Positions 8,431 through 17,536 of a stretch of 64,000 bases of DNA are shown here, one piece after another (position 1 is the first letter of the stretch; each line of letters starts with the position of its first letter). The notes under the pieces were generated by a model that had not been told where the DNA came from, made no database searches, and was given only the letters and a program-made list of their open reading frames with translations. The position numbers were made by a program, and so were the translations under genes. Source of the stretch: Geomonas paludis (GTDB lineage: Bacteria > Desulfobacterota > Desulfuromonadia > Geobacterales > Geobacteraceae); the NCBI RefSeq assembly GCF_014193585.1, contig NZ_BLXY01000001.1, forward strand, positions 1,173,033 through 1,237,032, written 5' to 3'.

Positions 8431-9564
8431 CTACTTCAGGGAAACGAGCTTGTCCCCCTTGACCACCTGCAGGTAGACGTTGTCCTGCCCCTGGTGGTTG
8501 TCCGGGGAGAAGGTCAGCTTGATGCCGCCCATGTCGGTTCCCTTCATGCTCTCGTAGGCCTGGATGAAGGCGGCCTGGGTGGGCGGGTTGCCGGCCTTCT
8601 CGAGGGCCATGATCATCGACTTGGCGGCCATGCACCCCTCCATGCTCACCGAGTTGAAGCCGACGTCCTCGGGGTTCTTCTCGATGGCCTCCTTGCACTC
8701 CCTGGTGATGGGGAGCGTGAGGTCATCGAGTTCGGGCACCACCTGGCTCATGATGATCCCCTCGGCGGCCCCCGGTCCCACCGCCTTGACCAGGTTCATG
8801 CCGCCGGCAAAGGAACCGGAGGCGAGGTAGGCGCTGACCCCTTCCTTGCGCGCCATCTTGATGAACTCCGCGCCCGGCTTGTAGACGGCGCCGACGATGA
8901 TGGCGTCGGGCTTGCCGGCCATGATGCTGGCGAGGCCCGCGGTGACTGCGACCGTGTTCCTCTCGAAGGAGCCCTTGGAGACCAGGCCCAGGCCGTGGCG
9001 CTTGACCGCGTTTTCGGTGGAGGCGAGGATGTCGGTGCCCAGGCCGTCGTTCTGGTAGAAGACCGCGAAGCGCTTGGCCCCCTGCTTGACCAGTTGGTCG
9101 ACGATGCGGTCCACCTCCTGCTGGTAACTCGCCCTGATGTGGAACACCTCACGGACCACCGGGGTGCGCAGTTCCGTCGCCCCGGTCCTCGGGTTGATGT
9201 AGGGGAGCTTGTATTCCTTGACCACCGGAAGGCTCGCCACGCAGTTCGAGGTTCCCACCGACCCCACCACCGCGAACACCTTCTGCTCGTCGGCCAGCTT
9301 GAGCAGGCAGTCGATGGTCTTGTCGGTCAGCATCTGGTCGTCCAGGGAGACCAGTTCCACCTTCCTGCCGTTGACGCCCCCCTTGGCGTTGACCGCCTTG
9401 AAGTAGGCCTCGACCCCTACCTTCATACCCCTCCCGGAGCCCTTGTTGGCGCCGGTCTGGTCGTTCACCATGCCGATCTTGATCACGTCGCCCACCGGCC
9501 CAGCGGCGTGTGTCGTCGGAGCCAGCATCATCAGCACCACGGTCAGGAAAATCATCTTTTTCAT
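8431..9564 (-). CDS. Periplasmic amino-acid-type ABC substrate-binding protein (LivK-like)
   Basis: The 377-residue protein has a 21-residue Sec signal peptide ending at THA-A. A mature type I periplasmic binding fold follows, beginning [10 protein letters not shown], as in Leu/Ile/Val-binding proteins. Start ATG 9564 has GGAGGATGTC upstream. No permease or ATPase gene lies next to it; instead the chemoreceptor gene follows 89 bp downstream, past a weak hairpin. Loose LivK-like proteins are common in this group, so the ligand could be an amino acid, amide or aromatic acid. The layout fits either supplying a distant ABC transporter or presenting ligand to the chemoreceptor. Confidence 0.9.
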   Translation of the reverse strand: MKKMIFLTVVLMMLAPTTHAAGPVGDVIKIGMVNDQTGANKGSGRGMKVGVEAYFKAVNAKGGVNGRKVELVSLDDQMLTDKTIDCLLKLADEQKVFAVVGSVGTSNCVASLPVVKEYKLPYINPRTGATELRTPVVREVFHIRASYQQEVDRIVDQLVKQGAKRFAVFYQNDGLGTDILASTENAVKRHGLGLVSKGSFERNTVAVTAGLASIMAGKPDAIIVGAVYKPGAEFIKMARKEGVSAYLASGSFAGGMNLVKAVGPGAAEGIIMSQVVPELDDLTLPITRECKEAIEKNPEDVGFNSVSMEGCMAAKSMIMALEKAGNPPTQAAFIQAYESMKGTDMGGIKLTFSPDNHQGQDNVYLQVVKGDKLVSLK

Positions 9565-9693
9565 GACATCCTCCTTCTCTCGGGTAGGGCCTGCAGGGGG
9601 GGAGCGGGGCGGTGAGCGGGGGGAATTCCCCTGCCGCCCTGCCGCGTTAGGCGCACATTCCCCCTCATCGGGGCCGTATTAAAAAACTTTAAA

Positions 9694-9721
9694 ATAATAT
9701 CTGCTAATGATTGCTTGGCAA
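9694..9721 (-). promoter_or_regulatory. Sigma70-type promoter for the binding-protein gene
   Basis: Read leftward: TTGCCA (9721-9716), a 16-bp spacer, then TATTAT (9699-9694). Transcription would give about a 125-nt leader before ATG 9564. The rest of 9565-9810 shows nothing else I can support. Confidence 0.6.
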
Positions 9722-9810
9722 GCCGATCTCTTAGCCGGGATGGGTCATTCTCCCATCGCAGTCAGCGCAAGGAGTGGGCGCACACGGTGTGGGGCGGGAA
9801 ACACATGAAG

Positions 9811-9844
9811 AAAAAAAAGAAGAGGCCTCATGTGATGAGGCCTC
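9811..9844 (-). terminator. Rho-independent terminator of the mltG/response-regulator operon
   Basis: A perfect 10-bp stem (GAGGCCTCAT and its complement, 9822-9844) with a 3-base loop is followed leftward by TTCTTTTTTTT. It lies 32 bp past the stop of the receiver/TPR gene. Confidence 0.93.
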
Positions 9845-9875
9845 GGGGGGGGATTGGCGGTGGAGGAGACGGCGG

Positions 9876-11792
9876 TCAGCCGAAGATGCGCTTGAAGAGT
9901 CCCTTCTTCTCGGCCTCGCGGCGCTCCTTGATCAGGCGCATGCCCCCCTGGGCCTGCGGCTGGTGCGGGTTCAGCTTCAGGGCCTTCAGGAATTCCCCTT
10001 CGGCCAGTCCGTCCCGCCCTTCGTCGAGCAGCATGCAGCCGCGGAAAGCGAAGGCGTCGGCGTTGCGCTCGGCCTGCAGGCTCTTGGAAAGGAGCATGCG
10101 GCACTTCTCCAGGGCGCCCTGGGAGCGCTGGTTGCCGGGGTTCCTGTAGATGGACCAGGCGAGGTAGGCGCTGGTCTGGGCGTCGTCGGGGTCGAGGGTG
10201 TAGGCGTCCTGCAGGGCGCGTTCGGCGTTGCCGTAATCCTCCATCTCCAGGAACACCTTGCCCGACTGGAACTGGATGCGCGCCTGCAGCTCGTCCTCGC
10301 GCTTGCCCCCCAGCCCCACGGTGTCGGCGTTGAGCATCTCGTCGTAGCGCTCCTTGGCGATGACGCTGGAGAGGGTGTTGTAGGCGTTGGCGTAGTGGGA
10401 GAGCACGTCCTGGGCGCGCCCCAGGGTGTCGCCGGAGAGCTGCATGAACTTCTCGGGAGAGTATTCGCGGGTCTTGGCGAAGTAGGCTTCTTTCAGCGTG
10501 GCGAAGCTGAAGGTGCCGGGAGTCATGCCGAAGATCTCGTAGTAGTTCTTGTTCTGGATGGCGGCGTAGTCGCGCTGCACTTCCTGCTCGAAGTCGATTT
10601 CGCTCGCCGACAGCGGCGCCGCCATCCCCTTCTTGCCGACCACCAGTTCGATCGATTCCGATACCTCGTCGACCAGGTCCTCGAAGTTGACCGCCTCGGC
10701 CCGCCGCTCGGCGACCTCCTCGATGGGGCGGTTGAACAGGAGCTTCTGCGGGAAATCGGGCTGCTGGTCGGCAACCGGCGCCGCGGACAGGTTCAGCATG
10801 CCCAGGCGCACCATGAGGTCGATGAGGGCCGCTCCCCGGGCGGGCGCGTCGCAGGTGGAGAGGATGGCCTGCACCGTTTTCCCCTGGCCGAGCTGCTGCA
10901 GCAGGTCGACCTCTTCCGGTCCCATGTTGAGCAGGTTCACCAGGCGGAAGTATTCCGTGCTGCGCACCGGGCAGAGGGCGCCACATCTGGCTAGGTACGG
11001 GGCAAGGTCGAAACTGGCGGCGCCGGCGGCATGGTGCAGCAGGCGCGGCACGGAGACGGGGGTGAGGGGGAGTTCGATGCCGGCGAGGTCGGCGGTGAAC
11101 CGGGGCGACTGGTTCTGCAGCAGCGCCTCGACGAGGGAGCGGAACAGGAACAGGCGGGACTGCTCCAGGAGGTCGTCGTAACCGATCAGACCGGCTTCCA
11201 CCAGCGGCAGGCGCCCCGGGCGGGCGGGCGGGTACTGTTCCAGGTCGCCGCGCTGCAGGTGGCTGGTGGAGACCAGGAACGGGACGAAGCTGGGGGACGA
11301 GAAGCTGGCGGGCTCGCCGCCGACCACGAAGACCCTGGCCCCGCCGCGCAGTTCCAGCATGCCGTTGGCGCCGCTGCGGTAGAGGTCCAGGAGCAGCCGG
11401 GCGATGCCCTTGCGGGCCGGGCCCTGCTCCAGGGCGCCCTGCACGGCTTTCAGAAAGTCGTCCTTACCGAAGGGCTTTTCCAGGTAGGCCTTGACGCCGA
11501 GCTTGCCGGCGGCGCGGGCGTACTCCTCGCCGCGGAACACCCCGGTCATGATCACCACCGGGAGTTCCTTCAGCGCGGCGCTGCGGCGCACCCGCTGCAG
11601 CAGCGCCACGCCGCTCATCCCGGGCAGTTTCAGGTCCAGCACCATAAGGCCGAAGCGCTGCGCCTGCAGCAGCGCAAGGGCGGCGTCGCCGCTGGCGGCG
11701 CCCTTCACCTGGTGCCCGCGCCCTTCCAGTACGGTGCGCAGCATCGCGGCGAGCTTCTCGTTGTCCTCCACCAGCAGAATGCTGCCCGTCAT
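9876..11792 (-). CDS. Response regulator fused to DUF4388, J-like and TPR domains
   Basis: The 638-residue protein begins with a receiver domain (about 1-120) with acidic residues near the start, phospho-acceptor DLKLPGMSG, and the usual KPF lysine motif. A DUF4388/PATAN-like segment follows (about 127-235, GMLELRGG), then a less conserved region. A DnaJ-like segment (about 410-480) has NYYEIFGM at its start, but the diagnostic HPD tripeptide is replaced by YSPEK, so classical DnaK stimulation is unlikely. TPR-like repeats fill the C terminus (about 500-625). The gene starts directly after the mltG stop, with its ribosome site inside mltG. Similar fusions occur in delta-proteobacteria; targets are unknown. 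Confidence 0.85.
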   Translation of the reverse strand: MTGSILLVEDNEKLAAMLRTVLEGRGHQVKGAASGDAALALLQAQRFGLMVLDLKLPGMSGVALLQRVRRSAALKELPVVIMTGVFRGEEYARAAGKLGVKAYLEKPFGKDDFLKAVQGALEQGPARKGIARLLLDLYRSGANGMLELRGGARVFVVGGEPASFSSPSFVPFLVSTSHLQRGDLEQYPPARPGRLPLVEAGLIGYDDLLEQSRLFLFRSLVEALLQNQSPRFTADLAGIELPLTPVSVPRLLHHAAGAASFDLAPYLARCGALCPVRSTEYFRLVNLLNMGPEEVDLLQQLGQGKTVQAILSTCDAPARGAALIDLMVRLGMLNLSAAPVADQQPDFPQKLLFNRPIEEVAERRAEAVNFEDLVDEVSESIELVVGKKGMAAPLSASEIDFEQEVQRDYAAIQNKNYYEIFGMTPGTFSFATLKEAYFAKTREYSPEKFMQLSGDTLGRAQDVLSHYANAYNTLSSVIAKERYDEMLNADTVGLGGKREDELQARIQFQSGKVFLEMEDYGNAERALQDAYTLDPDDAQTSAYLAWSIYRNPGNQRSQGALEKCRMLLSKSLQAERNADAFAFRGCMLLDEGRDGLAEGEFLKALKLNPHQPQAQGGMRLIKERREAEKKGLFKRIFG

Positions 11793-12704
11793 CTAGCTTC
11801 CTCCCTGCACGGCCGCGGCAGGCGCTTTGAGGTATTTTTGCACCGCCTGGTTATGAGACGAGAGGTCGTTGGAGAATTGGTGGCTGCCGTCGCCGCGTCC
11901 GACGAAATAGAGATAGGAGACCGCGGCGGGGTTGAGCACCGCCTCGATGGCGTCTTTGCCCGGGTTGCCGATCGGGCCCGGCGGGAGGGCCGGGATCAGG
12001 TAGGTATTGTACGGCGTCGGTTTCAGGATGTCCTCCCGTCTCACCTTGCCGGCAAAGGCCCGCACGCCGTACAGCGCGGTGGGATCGCTCTGCAGCCGCA
12101 TGCCGAGCCGCAGGCGGTTCTGGAACACCGCGGCGATGAGCGGCTTCTCCGCGGGGAGCACCGCCTCTTTCTCCACCATGGAGGCGAGGATGAGCAACTG
12201 CTGCACCGGGACCCCCTTGGCCCTGGCCCGGCCGTCCACCGATTCCTTGAGGAATGCCTGCTGCCGCTGCACCATCTCGCGCACCACCTCCAGCTCCGTC
12301 TTGCCGGGCAGGATGTTGTAGCTCCCGGGGAAGAGGTATCCTTCGACGCTGGCGGCGTCGATGCCCAGTTCCTTGAGCAGCGCCGCGTCGCGGCAGGCGG
12401 CGAGGAAGTTTTCCTTGGGGAAGATGCCGCGTTTCTCAAGCATCTCCGCCACCTGGTAGCTGGAGTACCCCTCGGGAAGGGCGAAGACGCGCTGGTACAC
12501 CTCGCCGCTGATCATCTTGGCGAGGATCTGGCTCGGGCGCATGCCGTCGTCGAACTGGTAGTAACCCGCCTTGAGCCGGGCGTCGCCCCCCTTGAGGCGC
12601 GCGTAGAGGGTGAAGAGGCGGGCGCTGGAAAGGATACGGCGCGCCTCGAGGTCGCCGGCCAATGCTTTGAGCGGGCGCCCCTTGCCTAGTTCGACGATCT
12701 CCAC
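11793..12704 (-). CDS. mltG: Endolytic murein transglycosylase MltG
   Basis: From GTG 12704 the frame encodes 303 residues of the YceG/MltG fold: a LysM-like N-terminal part (RVFALPEGYSSYQVAEML), the catalytic-glutamate motif ASMVEKEA, then FQNRL-GMRLQSDPT and TPYNTY-PPGPIGNPG. MltG cleaves nascent glycan strands next to the elongating murein synthase. The usual N-terminal membrane helix is encoded in the same frame upstream (about 12705-12848, ending at an in-frame TAG at 12851-12849), but there is no ATG, GTG or TTG there. An ATC at 12839 has AGGA upstream. The true start is therefore unresolved: a non-standard codon, a sequence error, or a soluble form from GTG 12704. Confidence 0.88.
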   Translation of the reverse strand: MEIVELGKGRPLKALAGDLEARRILSSARLFTLYARLKGGDARLKAGYYQFDDGMRPSQILAKMISGEVYQRVFALPEGYSSYQVAEMLEKRGIFPKENFLAACRDAALLKELGIDAASVEGYLFPGSYNILPGKTELEVVREMVQRQQAFLKESVDGRARAKGVPVQQLLILASMVEKEAVLPAEKPLIAAVFQNRLRLGMRLQSDPTALYGVRAFAGKVRREDILKPTPYNTYLIPALPPGPIGNPGKDAIEAVLNPAAVSYLYFVGRGDGSHQFSNDLSSHNQAVQKYLKAPAAAVQGGS

Positions 12705-13068
12705 GCGTTTGCCGTCGCCGGGAGGAAACAGCAGGAACCGGGAAAAACGGGTGATGGGTACCAGGGTGACTATCAGCAGCAGTGCGAGGCAGAGTTTGCG
12801 CTGCCGCCGGAAGATATCTTTGAGGCTGGAAGCTACGATGGCACTATCCTATGCAACACGGTGCTTTTGCTAACTCAGCACTAGGTTTAGGTGAAATCGG
12901 CAACAGTGTCAAGGCCAAATGCCAGAGCGAGTGAAGGTAGAAAAGCCGGTTTGCGTAATTTAATAATATTTTTTTTAAAGACAGTGGGGCATTTCCAATG
13001 TATCATATCTAGCCGTGCCGCTCGGCCCGGAGCGGTCCACCACTACAGTTGGGCAGACGAGGTGCTTG
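12705..13068. other. Region between divergent mltG and the GH13-type gene
   Basis: The left part (12705-12848) continues the mltG frame and encodes its membrane helix without a standard start codon. The right part (about 12940-12980) is very AT-rich for this genome and probably holds promoters for both divergent genes. I could not fix a convincing -35/-10 pair. Confidence 0.5.
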
Positions 13069-16000
13069 ATGAAGCAGAGGTTTATTAACTCCGATTATTT
13101 CCCGTTTCAGATCCAGATTTCCGCCGCCTGCGGCGATAGGGTCGCCCTGCGCACCATGCTCCAGGAACTGGGGGACGTGCCCGGCATCATCTACGCGCGT
13201 CGCCTGGCCGGTAAGCTGAACAAGCAGCTGGCGCCGCACGAGACCGCCATCATGCCGGGATTGCTGCATCTTTATTCCATCCTGAGCCGGGTGTACCGGT
13301 ACGTGATAGGGCAGTACTGCGCCAACCAGCAGCCCGGTATCGTGGCCGCGGCCATGGCCCAGGCGGGGTATCCCGAGTTCGGCGGCGACGCCGGGGCGGC
13401 GCTGCAGCGCTTCATGGAGCTGTTCCCGTCGCAGCAGATGGTCCTTGGCAACGACACCCCGCAGGGGTTCATGGCCGGCGATGACGAGGAACGCAGCCGC
13501 CGACAGGCGCTCGCGGCGGAACTGCTGCTCATGCTGTTAAACGGCGAGAACCGGGCCCTGGACCAGTTCCGCCGCCTGTTCGACGCCTCGCAACTGGCCG
13601 AGTCGTCCCCTTACCCCAAGGTAACCTCGGAACTGGACCGGCGCCTGGCCCAGGCGCCCCCCTTTCAACCGATGGGGGTCTCCCTGCCGGAACTGTTGCG
13701 GGCGCCCATGAAGGCGGCCCCGGACTCGCTTTCCGGGCAGATCGCCTACATCCGGGAGCACTGGGCCGCCATCCTCCCGCCGGAGCTCCTCACCGAACTG
13801 GTCACCGCGCTGGACATCGTCTCCCAGGAGGGGCGCGCCTTCTTCGGCGGCCCCGGCGAGCCCAAGGTGCTCCGCTTCGGCCGGGGAGAGCGCGGCGGCG
13901 ACGACTACCCCGAGTACGAGCGCTTCTCCCAGGACGCGGACTGGATGGCCAACGTGGTGATGATCGCCAAGATGGTGTACGTCTGGCTGGGGCAGCTCGC
14001 CAAGACCTACCAGACCGAGGTGCGCACCCTGGACCAGATCCCGGACGCGGAGCTGGACCGCCTCGCCCGCTACGGCTTCAGCGCGCTCTGGCTGATCGGC
14101 GTCTGGGAGCGCTCCCCCTCGTCGCAGCAGATCAAGCGCATCGCCGGCAACCAGGAGGCGATCTCCTCGGCCTACTCGCTCTACGACTACGTCATCGCCC
14201 ACGACCTCGGCGGCGAGTGGGCGCTGGAGAACCTGCGCCAGCGCTGCGCCGCCCGCGGCATCCGCCTGGCAAGCGACATGGTCCCCAACCACACCGGCCT
14301 CTACTCGAAGTGGACCGTCGAGCACCCGGACTGGTTCATCCAGCTCGATTACCCGCCGTACCCCGACTACCAGTTCAACGGCCCCGACCTCTCGCCCGAC
14401 GGGCGCATCGGCCTGTTCATCGAGGACGGCTACTGGGACAAGCGCGACGCGGCGGTGGTCTTCAAGCACCTGGACCGCGGCAACGGCCGGGTGCGCTACA
14501 TCTACCACGGCAACGACGGCACCTCCACCCCCTGGAACGATACGGCCCAGCTGAACTACCTGATCCCGGCGGTGCGCGAGGCGGTCATCGGCACCATCCT
14601 CCACGTGGCGCGCCAGTTCCCCATCATCCGCTTCGACGCCGCCATGACCCTGGCCAAGAAACATTACCAGCGCCTGTGGTATCCGCTGCCGGGCCACGGC
14701 TCGGGCGTGCCCTCGCGCGCCGAGCACGGCATGGACCGCGCCAGCTTCGACGAGGTCTTCCCGACCGAGTTCTGGCGCGAGGTGGTGGACCGTGTGGCGG
14801 TGGAAGCGCCCGACACCCTGCTCTTGGCCGAGGCCTTCTGGCTCATGGAAGGGTACTTCGTCCGGACCCTCGGCATGCACCGCGTCTACAACTCCGCCTT
14901 CATGAACATGCTGAAGATGGAGGAGAACGCCAAGTACCGGCAGACGGTGAAGAACGTGCTCGAGTTCGAACCGGAGATCCTGAAGCGCTTCGTGAACTTC
15001 ATGAACAACCCGGACGAGCGCACCGCCGTGGAGCAGTTCGGCAAGGAGGGGAAATACTTCGGCGCCACCGTGCTCCTGGTCACCATGCCCGGCCTCCCCA
15101 TGTTCGGCCACGGGCAGATCGAGGGGTTCCACGAGAAGTACGGCATGGAATACCGGCGCGCCTACTGGGACGAGCCGGTGGACCAGCACCTGGTGGCCCG
15201 TCACGAAAGCGACATCTTCCCGCTCATGCGCCGGCGCCACATCTTCTCCGGCAGCGAGCAGTTCACGCTGTACGACTTCTACTCCGGGCACAGCGTCAAC
15301 GAGAACGTCTTCGCCTACTCCAACAGAAACGACGGCGAGCGCGGCCTGATCCTGTTCCACAACGCCTACGCCTCCACCGCCGGCTGGATCCGCACCTCCT
15401 GCGCCGTGTTGAGGAAGAACGCCTCCGGCGGCACATCCCTGGCGCAGACCACCCTGGGCGATGCGCTCAGTTTCAAGCGTGACGGCCGCCATTACTACAG
15501 CTTCCGCGATTACGCCTCCGGCCTTTGCTACCTGAGAAACGGACGCGACCTCTGCGACCAGGGGCTCTACGTCGAGATGGGGGCCTACGAGTATCACGCC
15601 TTCCTCGACTTCAACGAGATCTACGACGACGATTACGGCACCTGGGGGGCGCTCTGCCACCGGTTGAACGGCGCCGGGGTCGACAACCTGGACGAAGAGG
15701 TGAAGAAGGTGCGCTACGGCGCCCTGCACGAGTCGTTCAGGTTGTTCCTGACCAAGGCGGCCGTGGTGCTGCAGGAGCCGGGCGTCGCGCCGCAGACCCG
15801 CATCGCCCCGCTGGAGCCCCTGCTGGCCGCCTTCTATAAGGCGCTGGCGCCGGAGGCCCCGGAGAAGGCGCAGCGCGCCCTGCTCGGGATCTTCGGCACC
15901 GAGTTCCTGCAGGCCCTGCAATCGATGGAGGAAGGGGCCCTGCTGCCCGCCGAGTGGCTTTTGCTGTGTGCCTTCCAGGCACTGCACAGGACGGGCGGGT

Positions 16001-16470
16001 TGCGGGAGGCCGAGAGCGTGCAGCTGTTCGAGGAGTTCGGCCTGGTGCACCCGCTGGTGCAGGTCTTCCAGACGCTCCCCCCGGCGGAACCGGAACAGGT
16101 CGTCGATCTCCCCCCGCGCGCCTTCGGCAAGCTGCTCGGGCTGCTGCTGCGGCACGAGGCCTTCCTGGCCAACTGCCGCGTCATCGGCGTGACCCGCTGC
16201 TCGGCCGCCCTCTTCTCGGACCCGGCGGCGGCCCGCTTCCTGTTCCTGCATGAAAGCGACGGGGCGCAGTGGTTCAACAAGGAGCGCTTCGAGCTGCTGG
16301 TGGACTGGCTGGCGCAGGTTGAGCCATACGCGGAGGTTGGCGCCGAAGCCAAGTCCGGCAAGGCGCAGGAGCTGCCGGCCAAGGCAGTGGCAACCCTGAT
16401 GAAGGAAAGTGCGGCGGCGGCCGGATACCGGCTCGACCAGCTAATGAACGTTTTGCAGACCGGCTTCTGA
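13069..16470 (+). CDS. Large GH13-type alpha-amylase-family protein with long N- and C-terminal extensions
   Basis: The 1133-residue protein starts at ATG 13069 behind GAGGTG; the GTG-type frame from 13015 is less likely. The catalytic barrel lies at about 320-720. Region I is DMVPNHT (Asp403, His408), region II RFDAAM (nucleophile Asp523), region III LLAEAFW (acid/base Glu588), and region IV is NNPDE (Asp649), where the usual NHDE histidine is replaced by proline. About 300 N-terminal and 400 C-terminal residues have no domain I recognise. The catalytic triad is complete, so activity on alpha-glucans (hydrolase or transferase) is expected. No signal peptide is visible, so it should be cytoplasmic, possibly in glycogen metabolism. 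Confidence 0.85.
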   Translation: MKQRFINSDYFPFQIQISAACGDRVALRTMLQELGDVPGIIYARRLAGKLNKQLAPHETAIMPGLLHLYSILSRVYRYVIGQYCANQQPGIVAAAMAQAGYPEFGGDAGAALQRFMELFPSQQMVLGNDTPQGFMAGDDEERSRRQALAAELLLMLLNGENRALDQFRRLFDASQLAESSPYPKVTSELDRRLAQAPPFQPMGVSLPELLRAPMKAAPDSLSGQIAYIREHWAAILPPELLTELVTALDIVSQEGRAFFGGPGEPKVLRFGRGERGGDDYPEYERFSQDADWMANVVMIAKMVYVWLGQLAKTYQTEVRTLDQIPDAELDRLARYGFSALWLIGVWERSPSSQQIKRIAGNQEAISSAYSLYDYVIAHDLGGEWALENLRQRCAARGIRLASDMVPNHTGLYSKWTVEHPDWFIQLDYPPYPDYQFNGPDLSPDGRIGLFIEDGYWDKRDAAVVFKHLDRGNGRVRYIYHGNDGTSTPWNDTAQLNYLIPAVREAVIGTILHVARQFPIIRFDAAMTLAKKHYQRLWYPLPGHGSGVPSRAEHGMDRASFDEVFPTEFWREVVDRVAVEAPDTLLLAEAFWLMEGYFVRTLGMHRVYNSAFMNMLKMEENAKYRQTVKNVLEFEPEILKRFVNFMNNPDERTAVEQFGKEGKYFGATVLLVTMPGLPMFGHGQIEGFHEKYGMEYRRAYWDEPVDQHLVARHESDIFPLMRRRHIFSGSEQFTLYDFYSGHSVNENVFAYSNRNDGERGLILFHNAYASTAGWIRTSCAVLRKNASGGTSLAQTTLGDALSFKRDGRHYYSFRDYASGLCYLRNGRDLCDQGLYVEMGAYEYHAFLDFNEIYDDDYGTWGALCHRLNGAGVDNLDEEVKKVRYGALHESFRLFLTKAAVVLQEPGVAPQTRIAPLEPLLAAFYKALAPEAPEKAQRALLGIFGTEFLQALQSMEEGALLPAEWLLLCAFQALHRTGGLREAESVQLFEEFGLVHPLVQVFQTLPPAEPEQVVDLPPRAFGKLLGLLLRHEAFLANCRVIGVTRCSAALFSDPAAARFLFLHESDGAQWFNKERFELLVDWLAQVEPYAEVGAEAKSGKAQELPAKAVATLMKESAAAAGYRLDQLMNVLQTGF

Positions 16471-16560
16471 TTTTTGCCAGTTACCTGTTAGAATCAGAAC
16501 TGGCGCTTGATCAACCGGAGCGCCCTTATCTATCGCATCAATGAAAGAGAGGGGAGAGCA

Positions 16561-17340
16561 ATGGCGGTCATCAACACGGCACTGCAGGACAACGTAGGGA
16601 CCATCACCTTCAACGACCCCGAGCACCGCAACATGCTCAGCGGCGCGCTCATCGACGAGATGCTGCAGTCGATCGGCGCGCTCCAGAAGGGGAGGATGAG
16701 GGTGCTGGTGATCCGGGCCCCGAAGGGGTCCAAAGTCTGGTCGGCCGGGCACGACGTGCACGAGCTGCCGCTGCCGGGGCGTGATCCGCTTTCCTACCAC
16801 GACCCGCTGGTGACCGTGCTGCGCTCCATCCAGAGCCTCCCCATCCCGGTCATCGCCATGATCGAGGGGAGCGTCTGGGGGGGCGCCTGCGACCTTGCCC
16901 TGTCCTGCGACATCCTGATCGGCTGCCCCAGCTCCTCGTTCTGCATGACGCCGGCGAAGATCGGCGTCCCCTACAACGTCTCGGGCATCCTGCACTTCAT
17001 GAACATCATGGGGGTCAACTTCGCCAAGGAGATGTTCTTTACGGCGGAGCCGCTCTCGGCGGAGCAGGCGAGCAAGGCGGGGCTTTTGAATCACCTCGTC
17101 GAAGCTGAGGAGCTCGAAGAGTTCACCTACAGCATGGCCCACAAGATCACCAGGAACAGCCCGCTCTCCATCGGGGTGATCAAGGAGCAGATCAGGCTTC
17201 TGGCCAGCGCGCATCCCCTTTCGCCGCTCACCTTCGAGCGGGTGCAGGGGCTTCGGCGCACGGTCTACGACAGTAAGGACTATGCCGAAGGGATCAAGGC
17301 CTTCCTCGAGAAGCGGCCGCCGGTGTTCACGGGGGACTAG
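16561..17340 (+). CDS. scpB: Methylmalonyl-CoA decarboxylase, crotonase superfamily (ScpB-like)
   Basis: The 259-residue protein starts at ATG 16561 behind GAGAGGGGAG. It belongs to the enoyl-CoA hydratase/isomerase superfamily and shares diagnostic blocks with E. coli ScpB/YgfG: RAPKGSKVWSAGHDVHELP, GRDPLSYHDPL, EGSVWGGA and the C-terminal FLEKRPPVFTGD. The AGHD and GSVWGGA loops form the oxyanion hole around the acyl-CoA thioester. ScpB converts methylmalonyl-CoA to propionyl-CoA in the succinate-to-propionate route. It lies 90 bp after the GH13 gene with no visible terminator between, but no functional link to it is evident. I recalled the match rather than aligned it. Confidence 0.85.
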   Translation: MAVINTALQDNVGTITFNDPEHRNMLSGALIDEMLQSIGALQKGRMRVLVIRAPKGSKVWSAGHDVHELPLPGRDPLSYHDPLVTVLRSIQSLPIPVIAMIEGSVWGGACDLALSCDILIGCPSSSFCMTPAKIGVPYNVSGILHFMNIMGVNFAKEMFFTAEPLSAEQASKAGLLNHLVEAEELEEFTYSMAHKITRNSPLSIGVIKEQIRLLASAHPLSPLTFERVQGLRRTVYDSKDYAEGIKAFLEKRPPVFTGD

Positions 17341-17388
17341 CCCTGAACGGCCCACTGGCCAGCTGTTAACCCTCCAGCGAGTGTAACT

Positions 17389-17435
17389 CCCTCTCCCTCC
17401 GGGCCTTCGGCCACCCTCTCCCAGGGGTAGAGGGG
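17389..17435 (+). repeat. GAGAGGG-type interspersed repeat
   Basis: A CCCTCTCCCTCCGGGCC arm followed by CCACCCTCTCCCA. It belongs to the same family as the repeats at 46184, 54809 and 60825. It sits between scpB and its terminator. Confidence 0.7.
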
Positions 17436-17443
17436 ACATGGAC

Positions 17444-17481
17444 AAAAAAAGCCCGATCGGCGCGTTGCCGGTCGGGCTTTT
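17444..17481. terminator. Bidirectional terminator between scpB and the M16 operon
   Basis: AAAAAAAGCCCGA is complementary to TCGGGCTTTT, with an inner CGGC/GCCG pairing, so both strands end in a T tract. It can end scpB rightward and the peptidase operon leftward. Confidence 0.88.
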
Positions 17482-17492
17482 CATTTGCTTTT

Positions 17493-17516
17493 GTAGGGGC
17501 GAATAATTATTCGCCC
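17493..17516. repeat. Short palindromic repeat, copy 1
   Basis: A GTAGGGGCGAATAAT palindrome with its ATTCGCCC partner. A near-identical 24-bp copy, differing at one base, lies at 60963-60986. Confidence 0.7.
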
Positions 17517-17536
17517 TTTTGCAACTCCGCCTCTGC

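Noticed and set aside
8342..8698. N-terminal extension of the chemoreceptor frame
   Set aside because: Arg/Gly-rich shadow of the binding-protein gene; the true start at 8341 begins with the signal-anchor helix.
13537..16251. 904-residue antisense frame opposite the GH13 gene
   Set aside because: It is the shadow of a GC-rich gene: low-complexity Val/Gly/Glu/Arg composition, no ribosome site and no known motif. The plus-strand frame has a catalytic triad.
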